From NCBI GenBank assembly GCA_024742405.1, contig JANSYP010000001.1, forward strand, positions 496,001 to 560,000: 64,000 nt of DNA, given 5' to 3'. Position 1 is the stretch's first letter. Every line of letters begins with the position of its first letter. This document shows positions 8,608 through 17,875 of the stretch, piece after piece. The stretch is from Paracoccaceae bacterium. GTDB lineage: Bacteria > Pseudomonadota > Alphaproteobacteria > Rhodobacterales > Rhodobacteraceae. Position numbers and translations under genes: made by a program. The notes beneath the pieces were generated by a model. The model was given only the letters and a program-made list of their open reading frames with translations, was not told where the DNA came from and did not search any database.

Positions 8608-9522
8608 CTAGCCGCCGGCCAGTTTCCAGCGCCGGTGGATCCAGAGCCACTGGTCCATATCCGTCCGGATCCGCCCTTCCAGGCTGTCGTTGACGGCCTG
8701 CATCATCTCGTCCGCAGTGCCCTTGGGAATGGGATCTTCGATCACGACATCGAAACTATCTCCGCGACGGATGCCATAGGCCGGCACAAGCAGGGCGTCG
8801 TATTTGAGTGCCATCTCTGAAGCTGAAAGCGTGGTGGCGGCGGGTTTGCCGAAAAAGGTCAGTGGCGCGCCGTCCTTGACATGCTGATCGACCAGAATTG
8901 CAAGCGCGTTGCCCTGACGCAGAAATTTCAGCATCGCCCCGAGCCCGCGCCGCCCCTTGGGGAAAATCGGCTCTGCAATACCGGACAGCATCGCTGTGTA
9001 GTGAGCGTCGACATATGGATCGTCATGGGGGCGATAGAGCGCGCCGATAGCGTACCCGCGATGGGTCAGTGCCACCCGCACGGCATCGAAGTTGCCAAAG
9101 TGGCCGCTCACCATGATCACCGGGCGTTTGTCATCCAGCGCGGTCAAAAGCGTGTCCACACCCTTGCCCGTCATCGGCAGCGGCGACACCCGTGCCCGGA
9201 AGTCGTCGACGGAGGTTACTTCCGTGATGAACCGCCCGACATTGCCCGGTACCCGGCGGCACAGGCGGCGAATCTCGGCCTCCCCTAGATCCGGTCGGGC
9301 GAGCGCGAGGTTCGCGCGGATCCGCGACCGGTACCCGGCCAGGGGCGCAAAGATCCACGCCATGAGAAAATCGGCTGCTGCAAGACGTGCCCGCCACGGC
9401 AACAGGCGCGGCAGGCGGAACATCGTGACGATCACAAGACCGATCAGCCGGCCTTGAAAACTGGTGCCTTTGCCATGTGTTGCATTTGGGGGAGCCGCGC
9501 CAGCGCCCGCGCCTTTTTGCAT
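8608..9522 (-). CDS. Lauroyl/lysophospholipid acyltransferase, LpxL/HtrB family
   Basis: A 304-residue protein with the HX4D active-site motif in SGHFGNFD (His141, Asp146) and the downstream block LVDQHVKDG, both typical of the LpxL/HtrB family that adds secondary acyl chains to lipid A at the inner membrane. A hydrophobic segment lies at about 25-60. The first 20 residues are Gly/Ala-rich and the true start may be an internal Met. It converges with bioY (12-nt gap). Alphaproteobacterial members may instead acylate ornithine lipids or lysophospholipids, so the exact acceptor is open. Confidence 0.85.
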   Translation of the reverse strand: MQKGAGAGAAPPNATHGKGTSFQGRLIGLVIVTMFRLPRLLPWRARLAAADFLMAWIFAPLAGYRSRIRANLALARPDLGEAEIRRLCRRVPGNVGRFITEVTSVDDFRARVSPLPMTGKGVDTLLTALDDKRPVIMVSGHFGNFDAVRVALTHRGYAIGALYRPHDDPYVDAHYTAMLSGIAEPIFPKGRRGLGAMLKFLRQGNALAILVDQHVKDGAPLTFFGKPAATTLSASEMALKYDALLVPAYGIRRGDSFDVVIEDPIPKGTADEMMQAVNDSLEGRIRTDMDQWLWIHRRWKLAGG

Positions 9523-9633
9523 GCGCCTCGTCCTTTTCCGGATCGCGCGCCAGTCTGCCTGGTGCCGGCGCGGAACATCTCCGGCCTGCTATAGAAAACC
9601 CGGAGCAAAGGAACAACCGAGACCGGCGATTGC

Positions 9634-10686
9634 TTACGCGTCTTCCGGATCGGCGCGCAGCGTCAGTTCGCCTGCCGCCTCCATGTCGCGGATCGCGGCG
9701 ATGACGGCGGTCATCGCGGCTTCGCCATCCGCAGGTTTGATCGGGCCGAGCTCTTCGATCTCGTCGCGCAGTTGCGCGGCCATGCGTTGCGACATGTTGT
9801 CCAGCACATAGCTGGCCGCGTCCGGAAAGGCCGTTTCGGCAGCGGAAAGCGCGGTGATCAGCAGGCCCTGATCCACGGCGCGGGTGATCTTTGGGATGTC
9901 CTTCGGATCGATCCGTTGCGGAATATTGGCGAAGGTGAAAATCGCTTTTTTCACCTCGTTGGCAAATACCTGATCCGCTTGCTCCAGGCCCGTCATCACG
10001 TCCTCTCGGGTGGCCGCGGCCGATGAATTGAGGATGGCCCCGAGCCGTCCGACCGGACCGTCGTCAAAGGCGATGGCCGGCTGCGCGAGCAGCTGTTCGG
10101 CCAGGGCCGCGCCGATCGACTGGACCGTTTGGGGTGCGATGACCCCGGTACGCGACACCGCGTAGCTGATCGCGCGGGCACGGTCGGCAGGGAGCAGGGC
10201 GAGCACTTCTGCAGATTTGCCAACTGGCAGTTTCGACAGGATCACGGCGGCGATTTCGGTGCTTTCGGCGGCCAGGACGCCGCTGAGTTTTTCGTTGTCG
10301 AGCCCGCCCAGAAAGCCCCAGGGATCGGCAATCACGGGCACACCTGCATCGCGCCGGATGCGACTGGCGCAATTGGGGCTAATGGCATGGGCAACTTCGT
10401 CCAGCGCGCCCTCGAGCCCACCGGGAAAGGCCACCCCGATCTGATTGAGCTCGCTCAGAAACTCCTGAACCACGGCGTCGAGCGTCCTCTGGTCGACGGC
10501 GCGGAGCGCGCCCATCTCGTGGGTCAGGTCGATTTGCATCGACTCCGGCAAATCCATCAACGACAGATCCGCACCTTCGCGCAGCAACAGGCGCACGATT
10601 ATCGCCGCCTTGCGGCGCTTCGTCAGAAAGGGTTTTGGCAGGGAAGGCGTGGATGCGCCCACGGGCGCGGGACTCGAACGATTCAC
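9634..10686 (-). CDS. fliG: Flagellar motor switch protein FliG
   Basis: A 350-residue protein recognisable as FliG: an N-terminal KPFLTKRRKAAIIVRLLL segment, a middle-domain helix resembling the EHPQ region (AAESTEIAAVILSKLP), and the C-terminal torque-helix region DEIEELGPIKPADGEAA. FliG joins the MS ring to the C-ring and contacts the stator. No other flagellar gene lies in the window, so this is a stand-alone copy, and the C-terminal helix is less charged than in E. coli FliG. It could be the main FliG or a paralogue. Confidence 0.85.
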   Translation of the reverse strand: MNRSSPAPVGASTPSLPKPFLTKRRKAAIIVRLLLREGADLSLMDLPESMQIDLTHEMGALRAVDQRTLDAVVQEFLSELNQIGVAFPGGLEGALDEVAHAISPNCASRIRRDAGVPVIADPWGFLGGLDNEKLSGVLAAESTEIAAVILSKLPVGKSAEVLALLPADRARAISYAVSRTGVIAPQTVQSIGAALAEQLLAQPAIAFDDGPVGRLGAILNSSAAATREDVMTGLEQADQVFANEVKKAIFTFANIPQRIDPKDIPKITRAVDQGLLITALSAAETAFPDAASYVLDNMSQRMAAQLRDEIEELGPIKPADGEAAMTAVIAAIRDMEAAGELTLRADPEDA

Positions 10687-10768
10687 CGTAAACCTCTCAG
10701 CGTTCTGCTTCTGTTCGTCAACTTTGCAGAGCTTGCTTAAGAGGGGCTTACCGGAGCAGGATCGAATT

Positions 10769-10793
10769 GCGGCGGAACCCGTGGTTCCGCCGC
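10769..10793 (-). terminator. Strong hairpin downstream of the small secreted-protein gene
   Basis: A perfect 11-bp stem (GCGGCGGAACC / GGTTCCGCCGC) with a 3-nt loop, eight bases beyond the stop codon of the 56-residue gene. A long T-run is absent on the minus strand, so it may act as a weak or factor-assisted terminator or a 3' stabiliser. Confidence 0.6.
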
Positions 10794-10800
10794 AGAAACG

Positions 10801-10971
10801 TCAGGAGGCGAGGCTGTCCACGCAGGACTGGGTCGCAGTGTCGTAAATCTGGCCGTCGGCACAGGTGCTTACGGTCGTCTGTTTGGGGCCGGCGCCATAG
10901 TTGCAGCCCGCGGCCAGTGCAAAACCGGGTAGAACGGAGAGGGCAAGGGCCGTCAGAAGGGTCTTCGTCAT
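10801..10971 (-). CDS. Small secreted Cys-containing protein (56 aa)
   Basis: An open frame from the ATG at 10971 to the TGA at 10801-10803 gives a 56-residue protein. It has a classic Sec signal peptide (MTKTLLTALALSVLPGFALA, then AG) and a mature part of about 35 residues with three Cys (23, 37, 50) in a CADG...Y...SC pattern. The gene has its own hairpin downstream and lies upstream of fliG and downstream of purB on the same strand. Similar small proteins beside purB exist in related bacteria to my recollection, but no function is known. The mature protein is probably periplasmic with at least one disulfide. Confidence 0.75.
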   Translation of the reverse strand: MTKTLLTALALSVLPGFALAAGCNYGAGPKQTTVSTCADGQIYDTATQSCVDSLAS

Positions 10972-11039
10972 GGTCTCTGTCTCCTTGTGTCAGACAGTCC
11001 AACGGTAACACGAGTTGACCTTTCGGCAAGGTCCGGCCC

Positions 11040-12347
11040 TCAACCGTCGACGAAAACCCGACGAAAAATCGTGTCGACATGCTTGGTGTGGTAGCCGAGG
11101 TCGAATTTTTCAGCGATTTCGTTTTCCGACAATGCGGCGCGCACATCCGAATCGGCGAGAAGCTCGGTTTGAAAGTCCTTGTCCTCTTCCCAGACCTTCA
11201 TCGCGTTGCGTTGCACCAGCCGGTAGGCGTCCTCGCGGCTGACACCGGCCTGAGTCAGCGCCAGCAACACGCGCTGAGAGTGGATCAGACCACGGAACTT
11301 GTTCATGTTGGCGATCATCCGGTCGGGATAGATCACCAGCCTGTCGATAACGCCGGTCAGCCGTGCGAGCGCGAAGTCCAACGTCACGGTAGCGTCGGGG
11401 CCGATCATGCGCTCCACCGAGCTGTGGGAGATATCGCGTTCGTGCCACAGCGCCACGTTCTCCAGCGCCGGTGTGACCATGCCCCGGACCAGACGCGCAA
11501 GACCGGTGAGGTTTTCCGTCAGCACCGGGTTGCGTTTGTGCGGCATCGCGCTTGAACCCTTCTGGCCCTTGGAGAAGAACTCTTCAGCCTCCAGCACCTC
11601 TGTGCGCTGCATGTGGCGGATCTCCACCGCGATGTTTTCCACCGAGGAGGCGATCACCCCGAGCGTGGCAAAGAACATCGCGTGGCGGTCGCGCGGGATG
11701 ACCTGGGTGCTGATCGGCTCCGGTGTCAAACCCAGCTTGTCGCAGACATGGTGTTCGACCGCCGGGTCGATATTGGCAAATGTCCCCACCGCGCCGCTGA
11801 TCGCGCCGGTGGCGATCTCGGCGCGCGCCGAGCGCATCCGCGCAAGGTTGCGGTCCATTTCGGCATAGAAGCGTGCGAAGGTCAGGCCCATGGTCGTGGG
11901 CTCGGCATGGATGCCGTGGGAGCGGCCGATCCGGACGGTGTCCTTGTGCTCCATCGCGCGGCGCTTGAGCGCGTCGAGCAAGCCTTCCAGATCAGCGATC
12001 AGGATGTCGGCGGCGCGCGTGAGCTGGATGTTGAAACAGGTGTCGAGCACATCGGACGACGTCATGCCCTGATGGACGAAGCGCGCCTCGTCATGGCCGA
12101 TGATCTCGGCCAGATGGGTCAGGAAGGCGATGACGTCATGCTTTGTCTCGCGCTCGATCTCATCGATCCGGTCGATGTCGAACGCCGTGTCGCGCGCCGT
12201 CCAAACGGCGTCGGCATTCGCGCGGGGAATGACGCCCAGGTCGGCCTGCGCGTCGCAGGCGTGGGCCTCGATCTCGTACCAGATGCGGAACTTCGTCTCG
12301 GGTGACCAGATGGCAACCATGTCGGGACGGGAATAGCGGGGGATCAT
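11040..12347 (-). CDS. purB: Adenylosuccinate lyase
   Basis: A 435-residue protein, full length for PurB, with the lyase signature KGSSAMPHKRNPVL in the C-terminal half, GRSHGIHAEPTTMG carrying the catalytic His, and TSSDVLDT. It catalyses two steps of purine synthesis: splitting SAICAR to AICAR and adenylosuccinate to AMP, each releasing fumarate. It is followed downstream by the 56-residue secreted protein and fliG, with no evident purine genes nearby. Confidence 0.97.
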   Translation of the reverse strand: MIPRYSRPDMVAIWSPETKFRIWYEIEAHACDAQADLGVIPRANADAVWTARDTAFDIDRIDEIERETKHDVIAFLTHLAEIIGHDEARFVHQGMTSSDVLDTCFNIQLTRAADILIADLEGLLDALKRRAMEHKDTVRIGRSHGIHAEPTTMGLTFARFYAEMDRNLARMRSARAEIATGAISGAVGTFANIDPAVEHHVCDKLGLTPEPISTQVIPRDRHAMFFATLGVIASSVENIAVEIRHMQRTEVLEAEEFFSKGQKGSSAMPHKRNPVLTENLTGLARLVRGMVTPALENVALWHERDISHSSVERMIGPDATVTLDFALARLTGVIDRLVIYPDRMIANMNKFRGLIHSQRVLLALTQAGVSREDAYRLVQRNAMKVWEEDKDFQTELLADSDVRAALSENEIAEKFDLGYHTKHVDTIFRRVFVDG

Positions 12348-12479
12348 GTTTTCGGCCTCATTGCGCGCGTCAGAAGCGGGATAGGGGCTCGGGCCGGGGG
12401 CGTCCAGCGGCGAAGCGAAGACTGGACGGCTTTGCCGCGCCGCTGTTTACTCTAGGGAAAACAAACTGGGACAGATGCA

Positions 12480-13106
12480 ATGCGAAGTTTTTCGGGATGG
12501 GCGCTGGCTGTTTTCGTTGTGGCTGGCGGACCTGCGAGTGCTCAGGGCGACTGCTACACGAAGGTTGTGGACTTTGCCGAAGGCATTTGTGCGGAGTTCG
12601 TCGACACTTCCGGCAGCGCTAGCCGCAAGGAAATCGACGCACAGATCGACGCCAACCTGGCCGGTCTGGTCAAACGCCTCGCCGATCTGGGTGGTGAGGT
12701 TTCTGCCGGACTGAGCCAGGAGGAATACGAGAACATTGTGCGCGAGGACATTCCCAGTGCGCTGGAGCAGGGGCGACAATGCCGCCTTTCGGTTGCCACG
12801 ACATTCTTCGACCGCATCTGCGGTGTCGGCCCGCAGGGTGCGGTGACACCCCCCGCAGAGCCCCAGGCACAGATCCAGGCCGCGACACCGGCCCTTTTCA
12901 ATCGCGCCGCGCGGATCGAGGACCCCGATGGCTGGACGAATGTCCGCGCGGGCGCCGGTACGGGCTTCGACATCATTGGGCGCGTCTATGATGGCGAGCC
13001 GTTCTACACCCACAGTCAGGATGGAAAATGGTGGCAGGTGCGCACCGCCGGCGGGATTGTCGGCTACATGCACCGCTCGCGTATCGTCCTGTTGCCGCCC
13101 TCCTGA
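12480..13106 (+). CDS. Secreted bacterial SH3-domain protein
   Basis: A 208-residue protein with an N-terminal signal peptide (MRSFSGWALAVFVVAGGPASAQ), a helical middle part with three Cys, a Pro/Ala linker near 125-140 and a C-terminal SH3b domain of about 65 residues (WTNVRAGAGTGFDIIGRVYDGEPF, then WWQVRTAGGIVGYMHRSRI). SH3b domains in exported proteins often bind peptidoglycan or peptides. It is transcribed divergently from purB. A specific function is not known. Confidence 0.85.
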   Translation: MRSFSGWALAVFVVAGGPASAQGDCYTKVVDFAEGICAEFVDTSGSASRKEIDAQIDANLAGLVKRLADLGGEVSAGLSQEEYENIVREDIPSALEQGRQCRLSVATTFFDRICGVGPQGAVTPPAEPQAQIQAATPALFNRAARIEDPDGWTNVRAGAGTGFDIIGRVYDGEPFYTHSQDGKWWQVRTAGGIVGYMHRSRIVLLPPS

Positions 13107-13304
13107 GACGCTGCCACGGAGCTCCATGATCCGATCCTGACCGCACAGGCGATCGCTTGCACTGGTGGCATGTCCACCCGGATTTTGCGTGACTTCTGAG
13201 GACCACTCGGTCAGCGGCGCGCCGGCACACAGTGCCCCTGCTGTTGGCATAGGCACATAACCGTACGACTGCGCCGATCTCCGTCGAACGCAATGGAGAT
13301 GAGA

Positions 13305-13452
13305 ATGGCCGGTGCTGACCACTTGTTTCGCCCCGTCAAAGTGGGGGCGCTCGACCTGCCCGAACCGTACCGGAACACCTCTCAATACACTCGTACCGAA
13401 CACGTTCTATTGGGGCGCTGGCCCCGGTTATACCGACTATCCCAGACTGGAT
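13305..13452 (+). pseudogene. Deletion remnant of an alkene reductase (Old Yellow Enzyme family)
   Basis: The first 19 residues (13305-13361) read MAGADHLFRPVKVGALDLP, a typical N-terminus of an Old Yellow Enzyme/N-ethylmaleimide reductase. In the next frame, 13360-13452 reads PNRTGTPLNTLVPNTFYWGAG followed by GYTDYPRLD, matching the family's C-terminus (TGAPLN..DP.TFYGGGxEGYTDYP). Roughly 300 codons between the two ends are missing, and the join is out of frame. The flavin-dependent reductase is therefore inactive here. The whole stretch 13107-13570 between the SH3 gene and rluE contains nothing else recognisable. Confidence 0.75.
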
Positions 13453-13570
13453 GGTGCCGCCGCTGTGCGAAGTGGCGGACGCGATCCCGCCGCTGCCACA
13501 GCCGTCGCGGGCTTGGGTGAGGAGCCTTTGGACAGTGGGCGGAGGCGGCGCGTCCCGGGCGGCCTGGCGT

Positions 13571-14119
13571 TCAGGCTTCGCGCCACGTGCCGGGGGCGAG
13601 ACCGTCCAGCCGCCACTGACCGACGCGGGCGCGGATCAGACGCAGTGTCGGCAGACCTACCGCGGCCGTCATCCGGCGTACCTGGCGGTTGCGCCCTTCG
13701 GTCAGGGTGATCTCGATCCAGTGATCAGGTATGCTCTGACGAACGCGGATGGGCGGGTCGCGGGGCCAGAGCGCGTCCGGCGCGGGCATTGCACGTACCG
13801 CCGCAGGCCGGGTGGGGCCGTCCTTCAGCGCGACCCCATTGCGCAACCGAGCGAGAGCGTCTTCGTCTGGCGCACCCTCGACCTGCGCCCAATAGGTCTT
13901 TTCCGTCCGGGCGCGCGGGCTGGTGACTCGAGCCTGCAGCTTGCCGTCATCGGTCAGGACCATCAGCCCTTCGCTGTCCTTGTCCAATCGCCCTGCCGGA
14001 TAGACCCCGGGCACCGCAATGAATGCGCTGAGCGTCGGGCTGGGGGTCGAGGCGGTGCTGCTGTCGGTGAATTGCGACAGCACGCCGAAGGGTTTGTTGA
14101 AAAGGATCACGCGCGCCAT
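13571..14119 (-). CDS. rluE: 23S rRNA pseudouridine synthase, RluE-like (RsuA family)
   Basis: A 182-residue protein lacking an S4 domain. The RsuA/RluE catalytic motif GRLDKDSEG (43-51, Asp46) and the C-terminal block [21 protein letters not shown] are both present. RluE makes pseudouridine 2457 of 23S rRNA in E. coli; RluB/RluF-type members are longer and carry S4. It starts at ATG 14119, and the GNAT gene lies 39 nt upstream on the same strand. Confidence 0.92.
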   Translation of the reverse strand: MARVILFNKPFGVLSQFTDSSTASTPSPTLSAFIAVPGVYPAGRLDKDSEGLMVLTDDGKLQARVTSPRARTEKTYWAQVEGAPDEDALARLRNGVALKDGPTRPAAVRAMPAPDALWPRDPPIRVRQSIPDHWIEITLTEGRNRQVRRMTAAVGLPTLRLIRARVGQWRLDGLAPGTWREA

Positions 14120-14158
14120 GGCGCGGTCCTACTCCAGAGTTGCGCGTTTCGCGAGCGT

Positions 14159-14653
14159 TCAGAGCGGCCGGTAGAGATAGACCTGCGGCACCTGTCCGGT
14201 GAATCCGGCGCGCAAAAAGGCCCGCAGAGCCGGAGCGTTGGCGTCCTCACCACCGGTGGCCACCGTAGCGACGCACATCCCCGCGGCACGCATCCGGTCC
14301 AGCATCGCGGCTTGCAGCTTGCGCCCATAGCCCTTGCCCTGATGCGGCGGATCGATGGCGTTGAGTCCGACCTCACCGATCTTGCGGTCGTGATCGAGTA
14401 CGACATGGCCAAAGCCGATCACGCGCTGCGCGCGTTCCACGACCAGCATGTTCCGTATCTCGTCCGACGCGCAGAGCCCGTTGAGACGCGTGATCTGGTC
14501 GCGCTCCGCCGACCCATAGGCCAGCGAGGCCAGTGGCTCGCCCACCATTGTGCGCAGGGACGAAAAAACCGGCGCGAATGCCCGGCCCGCGACCGCGCGC
14601 ACCGGCAAAAGATCGTTGCGTTGGTACGGCCGGATCCGGCAGGCCTGTCGCAT
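14159..14653 (-). CDS. GNAT-family N-acetyltransferase
   Basis: A 164-residue acetyltransferase counted from the Met at 14653; the frame runs 21 residues further upstream, but that part is Arg-rich and unlike GNAT N-termini. Motif A (GEVGLNAIDPPHQGKGYGRKL) contains the Q-G-K-G-Y-G acetyl-CoA pyrophosphate loop, and the C-terminal ALRAFLRAGF is the usual last helix. The substrate is unknown. It sits directly upstream of rluE on the same strand. Confidence 0.82.
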   Translation of the reverse strand: MRQACRIRPYQRNDLLPVRAVAGRAFAPVFSSLRTMVGEPLASLAYGSAERDQITRLNGLCASDEIRNMLVVERAQRVIGFGHVVLDHDRKIGEVGLNAIDPPHQGKGYGRKLQAAMLDRMRAAGMCVATVATGGEDANAPALRAFLRAGFTGQVPQVYLYRPL

Positions 14654-14936
14654 CGTCGAACACCCCAATGACGGGCCGCGAACCCTCTTGTTCGCACGCA
14701 CCCTTGTCGGGAGCACCCTGCAGATGCGCGGTTAATGCTGCCTTTCCTCGGGGCGACGGGGCTTGCAGCATTCTAAACGAACTGTGCCGTTTGCAGTGCT
14801 GCGGCCGGAGATGCCGACGCTGCGCCAGTGCTTGGACTGGCGCGGATCCAAGCCCGGCGCCGCATGCGCGCCGGTCAGGCCGGCGGCGCCGTGAGGGCCC
14901 GGGTGCGCGAGCTTTGCCCGCGGCCCGGGTGGCAGT

Positions 14937-16241
14937 TCAGCGGTTTTCGACGTTCACATAGTCGCGCTGGCTTTCGCCCATATAGAGCTGGCGCGGGCGC
15001 CCGATCTTCTGCGCCGGATCCACCAGCATTTCCTTCCACTGGCTGATCCAGCCGACCGTGCGCGACAGAGCGAAGATCGGCGTGAACATCGAGGTCGGAA
15101 AGCCCATCGCCTCAAGAATGATGCCGGAATAGAAATCGACGTTCGGGAAGAGCTTCTTGTCGGTGAAATAGGGGTCATTCAGGGCCGCGGCTTCGAGTTC
15201 CTTGGCAACCTGAAGCGTGGGGTTGTTATGGATGCCGAGCAGGTCGAGCACCTCGTCCGCGGACTGTTTCATCACCGTCGCGCGGGGGTCGAAATTCTTG
15301 TAGACGCGGTGGCCAAAGCCCATCAGGCGGAAGGGGTCGTCCTTGTCCTTGGCGCGGGCGATGTACTCCGGAATGCGGTCGGGCGTGCCGATCTCGCGCA
15401 GCATCTCCAGGCAGGCCTGATTGGCGCCGCCATGGGCCGGGCCCCAGAGACAGGCGATCCCGGCGGCGATGCAGGCGAACGGGTTTGCGCCGGAGCTTGA
15501 GGCCAGCCGCACGGTCGAGGTCGAGGCGTTCTGCTCGTGATCGGCATGGAGTGTGAAGATCCGGTCCATCGCACGGCTCAGGATCGGGTTGACCTCATAC
15601 TCCTCGGCCGGAACCGAAAAACACATGCGCAGGAAGTTCGACGCATAGTCCAGATCGTTGCGTGGATAAACGAAGGGCTGACCGTAGTGGTACTTGAAGG
15701 CCCAGGCCGCAATGGTCGGCATCTTGGCGATCAGCCGGATCGACGCGACCTCGCGCTGCCAGGGATCGTGGATATCGGTGCTGTCATGGTAGAAGGCTGA
15801 CATCGCGCCCACGACGCCGACCATGATCGCCATGGGATGCGCGTCGCGCCGGAAGCCGGAGAAGAAATTCTTCATCTGCTCATGGAGCATCGTGTGCTTG
15901 GTGACGCGGCTTTCGAAATCTTCCAGTTCCGCGCCGGTGGGCAGTTCACCATAGAGCAGCAGATAGCAGACCTCGAGATAGTGGCTCTTTTCGGCCAGTT
16001 GTCCGATCGGATACCCGCGATGGAGCAGGATGCCCTCGTCGCCATCGATATAGGTGATCGTGCTTTCGCAGGCGGCCGTGGAGGTAAAGCCCGGGTCGTA
16101 GGTGAAGACGCCGCCTTGGGAATAGAGTTTTGTGATATCGATCACGTCGGGGCCGTTGGTCGGCGAGTACATCGGCAGCTCGAGCGTTTTGTCCTTGAAC
16201 GACAAGGTTGCTGTCTGGGCGGGTTGTGTCGTGTCTGGCAT
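14937..16241 (-). CDS. gltA: Citrate synthase
   Basis: A 434-residue protein of the large Gram-negative (hexameric) type. Conserved blocks include [25 protein letters not shown] (active-site His), [15 protein letters not shown] (second His) and a DFYSGI block holding the catalytic Asp. It condenses acetyl-CoA with oxaloacetate to start the TCA cycle. It lies downstream of gltX on the same strand, 84 nt away, with a palindromic hairpin in between, so it probably has its own promoter. Confidence 0.97.
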   Translation of the reverse strand: MPDTTQPAQTATLSFKDKTLELPMYSPTNGPDVIDITKLYSQGGVFTYDPGFTSTAACESTITYIDGDEGILLHRGYPIGQLAEKSHYLEVCYLLLYGELPTGAELEDFESRVTKHTMLHEQMKNFFSGFRRDAHPMAIMVGVVGAMSAFYHDSTDIHDPWQREVASIRLIAKMPTIAAWAFKYHYGQPFVYPRNDLDYASNFLRMCFSVPAEEYEVNPILSRAMDRIFTLHADHEQNASTSTVRLASSSGANPFACIAAGIACLWGPAHGGANQACLEMLREIGTPDRIPEYIARAKDKDDPFRLMGFGHRVYKNFDPRATVMKQSADEVLDLLGIHNNPTLQVAKELEAAALNDPYFTDKKLFPNVDFYSGIILEAMGFPTSMFTPIFALSRTVGWISQWKEMLVDPAQKIGRPRQLYMGESQRDYVNVENR

Positions 16242-16256
16242 GGGTCCCTCCTTTGC

Positions 16257-16279
16257 CGGTCCCCGCAGCTGCGGGACCG
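16257..16279. terminator. GC-rich palindromic hairpin between gltX and gltA
   Basis: CGGTCC...GGACCG encloses a CGCAGCTGCG palindrome, giving a near-perfect stem with one bulged C. There is no T-run on either strand. It could end gltX transcription with help from Rho or serve as an operator for gltA; the sequence does not decide. Confidence 0.4.
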
Positions 16280-16325
16280 TGGGTATGTCAGGTGGCGGGC
16301 CGCGCCCTTTGGGCTTTCGGCGGCC

Positions 16326-17732
16326 TCAACCGGCAGCATCCTTCAGTCGGGCAAGCGTCTCTTCCCGGCCGATGACGAGCATCATATCAAAGACGCTTGG
16401 AGATACCGTGCGACCGGCAAGCGCAGCCCTGAGCGGTTGCGCCAGCTTGCCCAATTTCAGGTCATGTGTCGCGGCCAGTTGGGTGACGGTGTCCTCAAGT
16501 GTTTCGCGCGTCCAGCTAGCAGTTTGCAACTGCAGCGTCAATTCTGACAGTATACGACGGGACACCGTATCCAGGGCCGCCGCGGACTTCTCATCTCGGT
16601 CCAAAGGCGCGTTAATCAACGCGAAATGCCCTTTTTCAAGCAGTTGCGGCAGGGTCTTCGCGCGGTCCTTGAGGCAATAGAGCGCAGAGTTCAGTCGGTC
16701 GTGCTGCCATTTTTCCAAAGGCTTGGCCCCGGTCGCGGCCAGATACTCCTCCAGCTCGGTCAAAAGCGCGGGCTCATCGGCCATCGCGATCTGCTGGCCG
16801 CAGATGTTTTCCAGCTTCTTGAAGTCGAGCCGCGCCGGGGATTTGCCGATTCCGCTCAGGTCGAACCAGTCCAACGCCTGCTGCGTGGAGAAGACCTCGT
16901 CGTCGCCATGGCTCCATCCCAGCCGCGTCAGATAGTTGCGCATCCCCTCCACCGGGTAGCCCATGTCGCGGTATTCCTCGACCCCCAGAGCGCCGTGGCG
17001 TTTGGACAGTTTCTTGCCGTCCGGTCCATGGATCAACGGGATATGGGCGAAGACAGGGATTTCCCAGCCCATGGCACTGTAGACCAGGCTTTGGCGCGCT
17101 GCGTTGGCGAGGTGGTCGTCGCCGCGGATCACGTGGGTGACCTCCATGTCGTGATCGTCCACAACCACAGCGAGCATGTAGGTGGGCGTGCCGTCCGAGC
17201 GCAGCAGGACCATGTCATCGAGCTGGTCGTTGGCCCATGTCACGCGCCCCTGCACGGCGTCCTCGATGACCGTCTCGCCGTCTTGAGGTGCCTTGATCCG
17301 GATCACGTGGGGCGCACCGGCAGGATGGGTGGCCGGGTCGGCCTCGCGCCAGGGCGACCGAAAGAGGGTCGAACGGCCCTCGGCCTTTGCGGCCTCGCGC
17401 ACGGCCGCGATCTCGTCTTGTGTCGAAAAGCACTTGTAGGCCGCCCCGCGCGCCAGCAGGTCCTGCGCAACCTCGGCATGGCGGTCTGCGCGCGCGGCCT
17501 GGCTGATCGCCTCGCCGTCATGGTCGAGCCGCAGCCATGCCATACCATCGAGGATCGCCGCAGTTGCTTCGGGCGTTGACCGGGCGCGGTCGGTATCCTC
17601 GATCCGCAGCAAGAAGCGCCCGCCGCGGCCCCGTGCAAAGAGCCAGTTGAAGAGCGCCGTGCGCGCGCCGCCGATATGCAGGTAGCCCGTCGGCGAGGGG
17701 GCGAAGCGGGTCACAACCGGGCGGTCGTTCAT
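16326..17732 (-). CDS. gltX: Glutamate--tRNA ligase
   Basis: A 468-residue class I synthetase. The start at ATG 17732 follows an AGGAG site; the frame is open for 48 more codons upstream, but those overlap the comEC promoter side and do not look like GltX. The HIGH motif is TGYLHIGG near residue 15 and the KMSKS motif is KKLSKRHG in the middle. It charges tRNA-Glu (and tRNA-Gln in organisms using the amidotransferase route). It is transcribed divergently from comEC. Confidence 0.97.
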   Translation of the reverse strand: MNDRPVVTRFAPSPTGYLHIGGARTALFNWLFARGRGGRFLLRIEDTDRARSTPEATAAILDGMAWLRLDHDGEAISQAARADRHAEVAQDLLARGAAYKCFSTQDEIAAVREAAKAEGRSTLFRSPWREADPATHPAGAPHVIRIKAPQDGETVIEDAVQGRVTWANDQLDDMVLLRSDGTPTYMLAVVVDDHDMEVTHVIRGDDHLANAARQSLVYSAMGWEIPVFAHIPLIHGPDGKKLSKRHGALGVEEYRDMGYPVEGMRNYLTRLGWSHGDDEVFSTQQALDWFDLSGIGKSPARLDFKKLENICGQQIAMADEPALLTELEEYLAATGAKPLEKWQHDRLNSALYCLKDRAKTLPQLLEKGHFALINAPLDRDEKSAAALDTVSRRILSELTLQLQTASWTRETLEDTVTQLAATHDLKLGKLAQPLRAALAGRTVSPSVFDMMLVIGREETLARLKDAAG

Positions 17733-17875
17733 GGAGATCTCCTGGAGTTTTGCGGGGTGTAGAGCCTTGGGCAGGAGGCGTAAACCCGCGCAGCTATAGT
17801 TGTTAAGGCCGCGGTAACCATCAACGGGCGATTGTTTTGCCGCGCCGTATCGAACGGTCCCGATGGAGCCGAGCA

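Noticed and set aside
12447-13403. 318-codon minus-strand frame over the SH3-protein gene
   Set aside because: No recognisable domain; the plus-strand signal peptide and SH3 domain are clear.
17837-17875. TTG start giving 13 extra residues to ComEC
   Set aside because: The ATG at 17876 has a better ribosome site and leaves a normal N-terminus.
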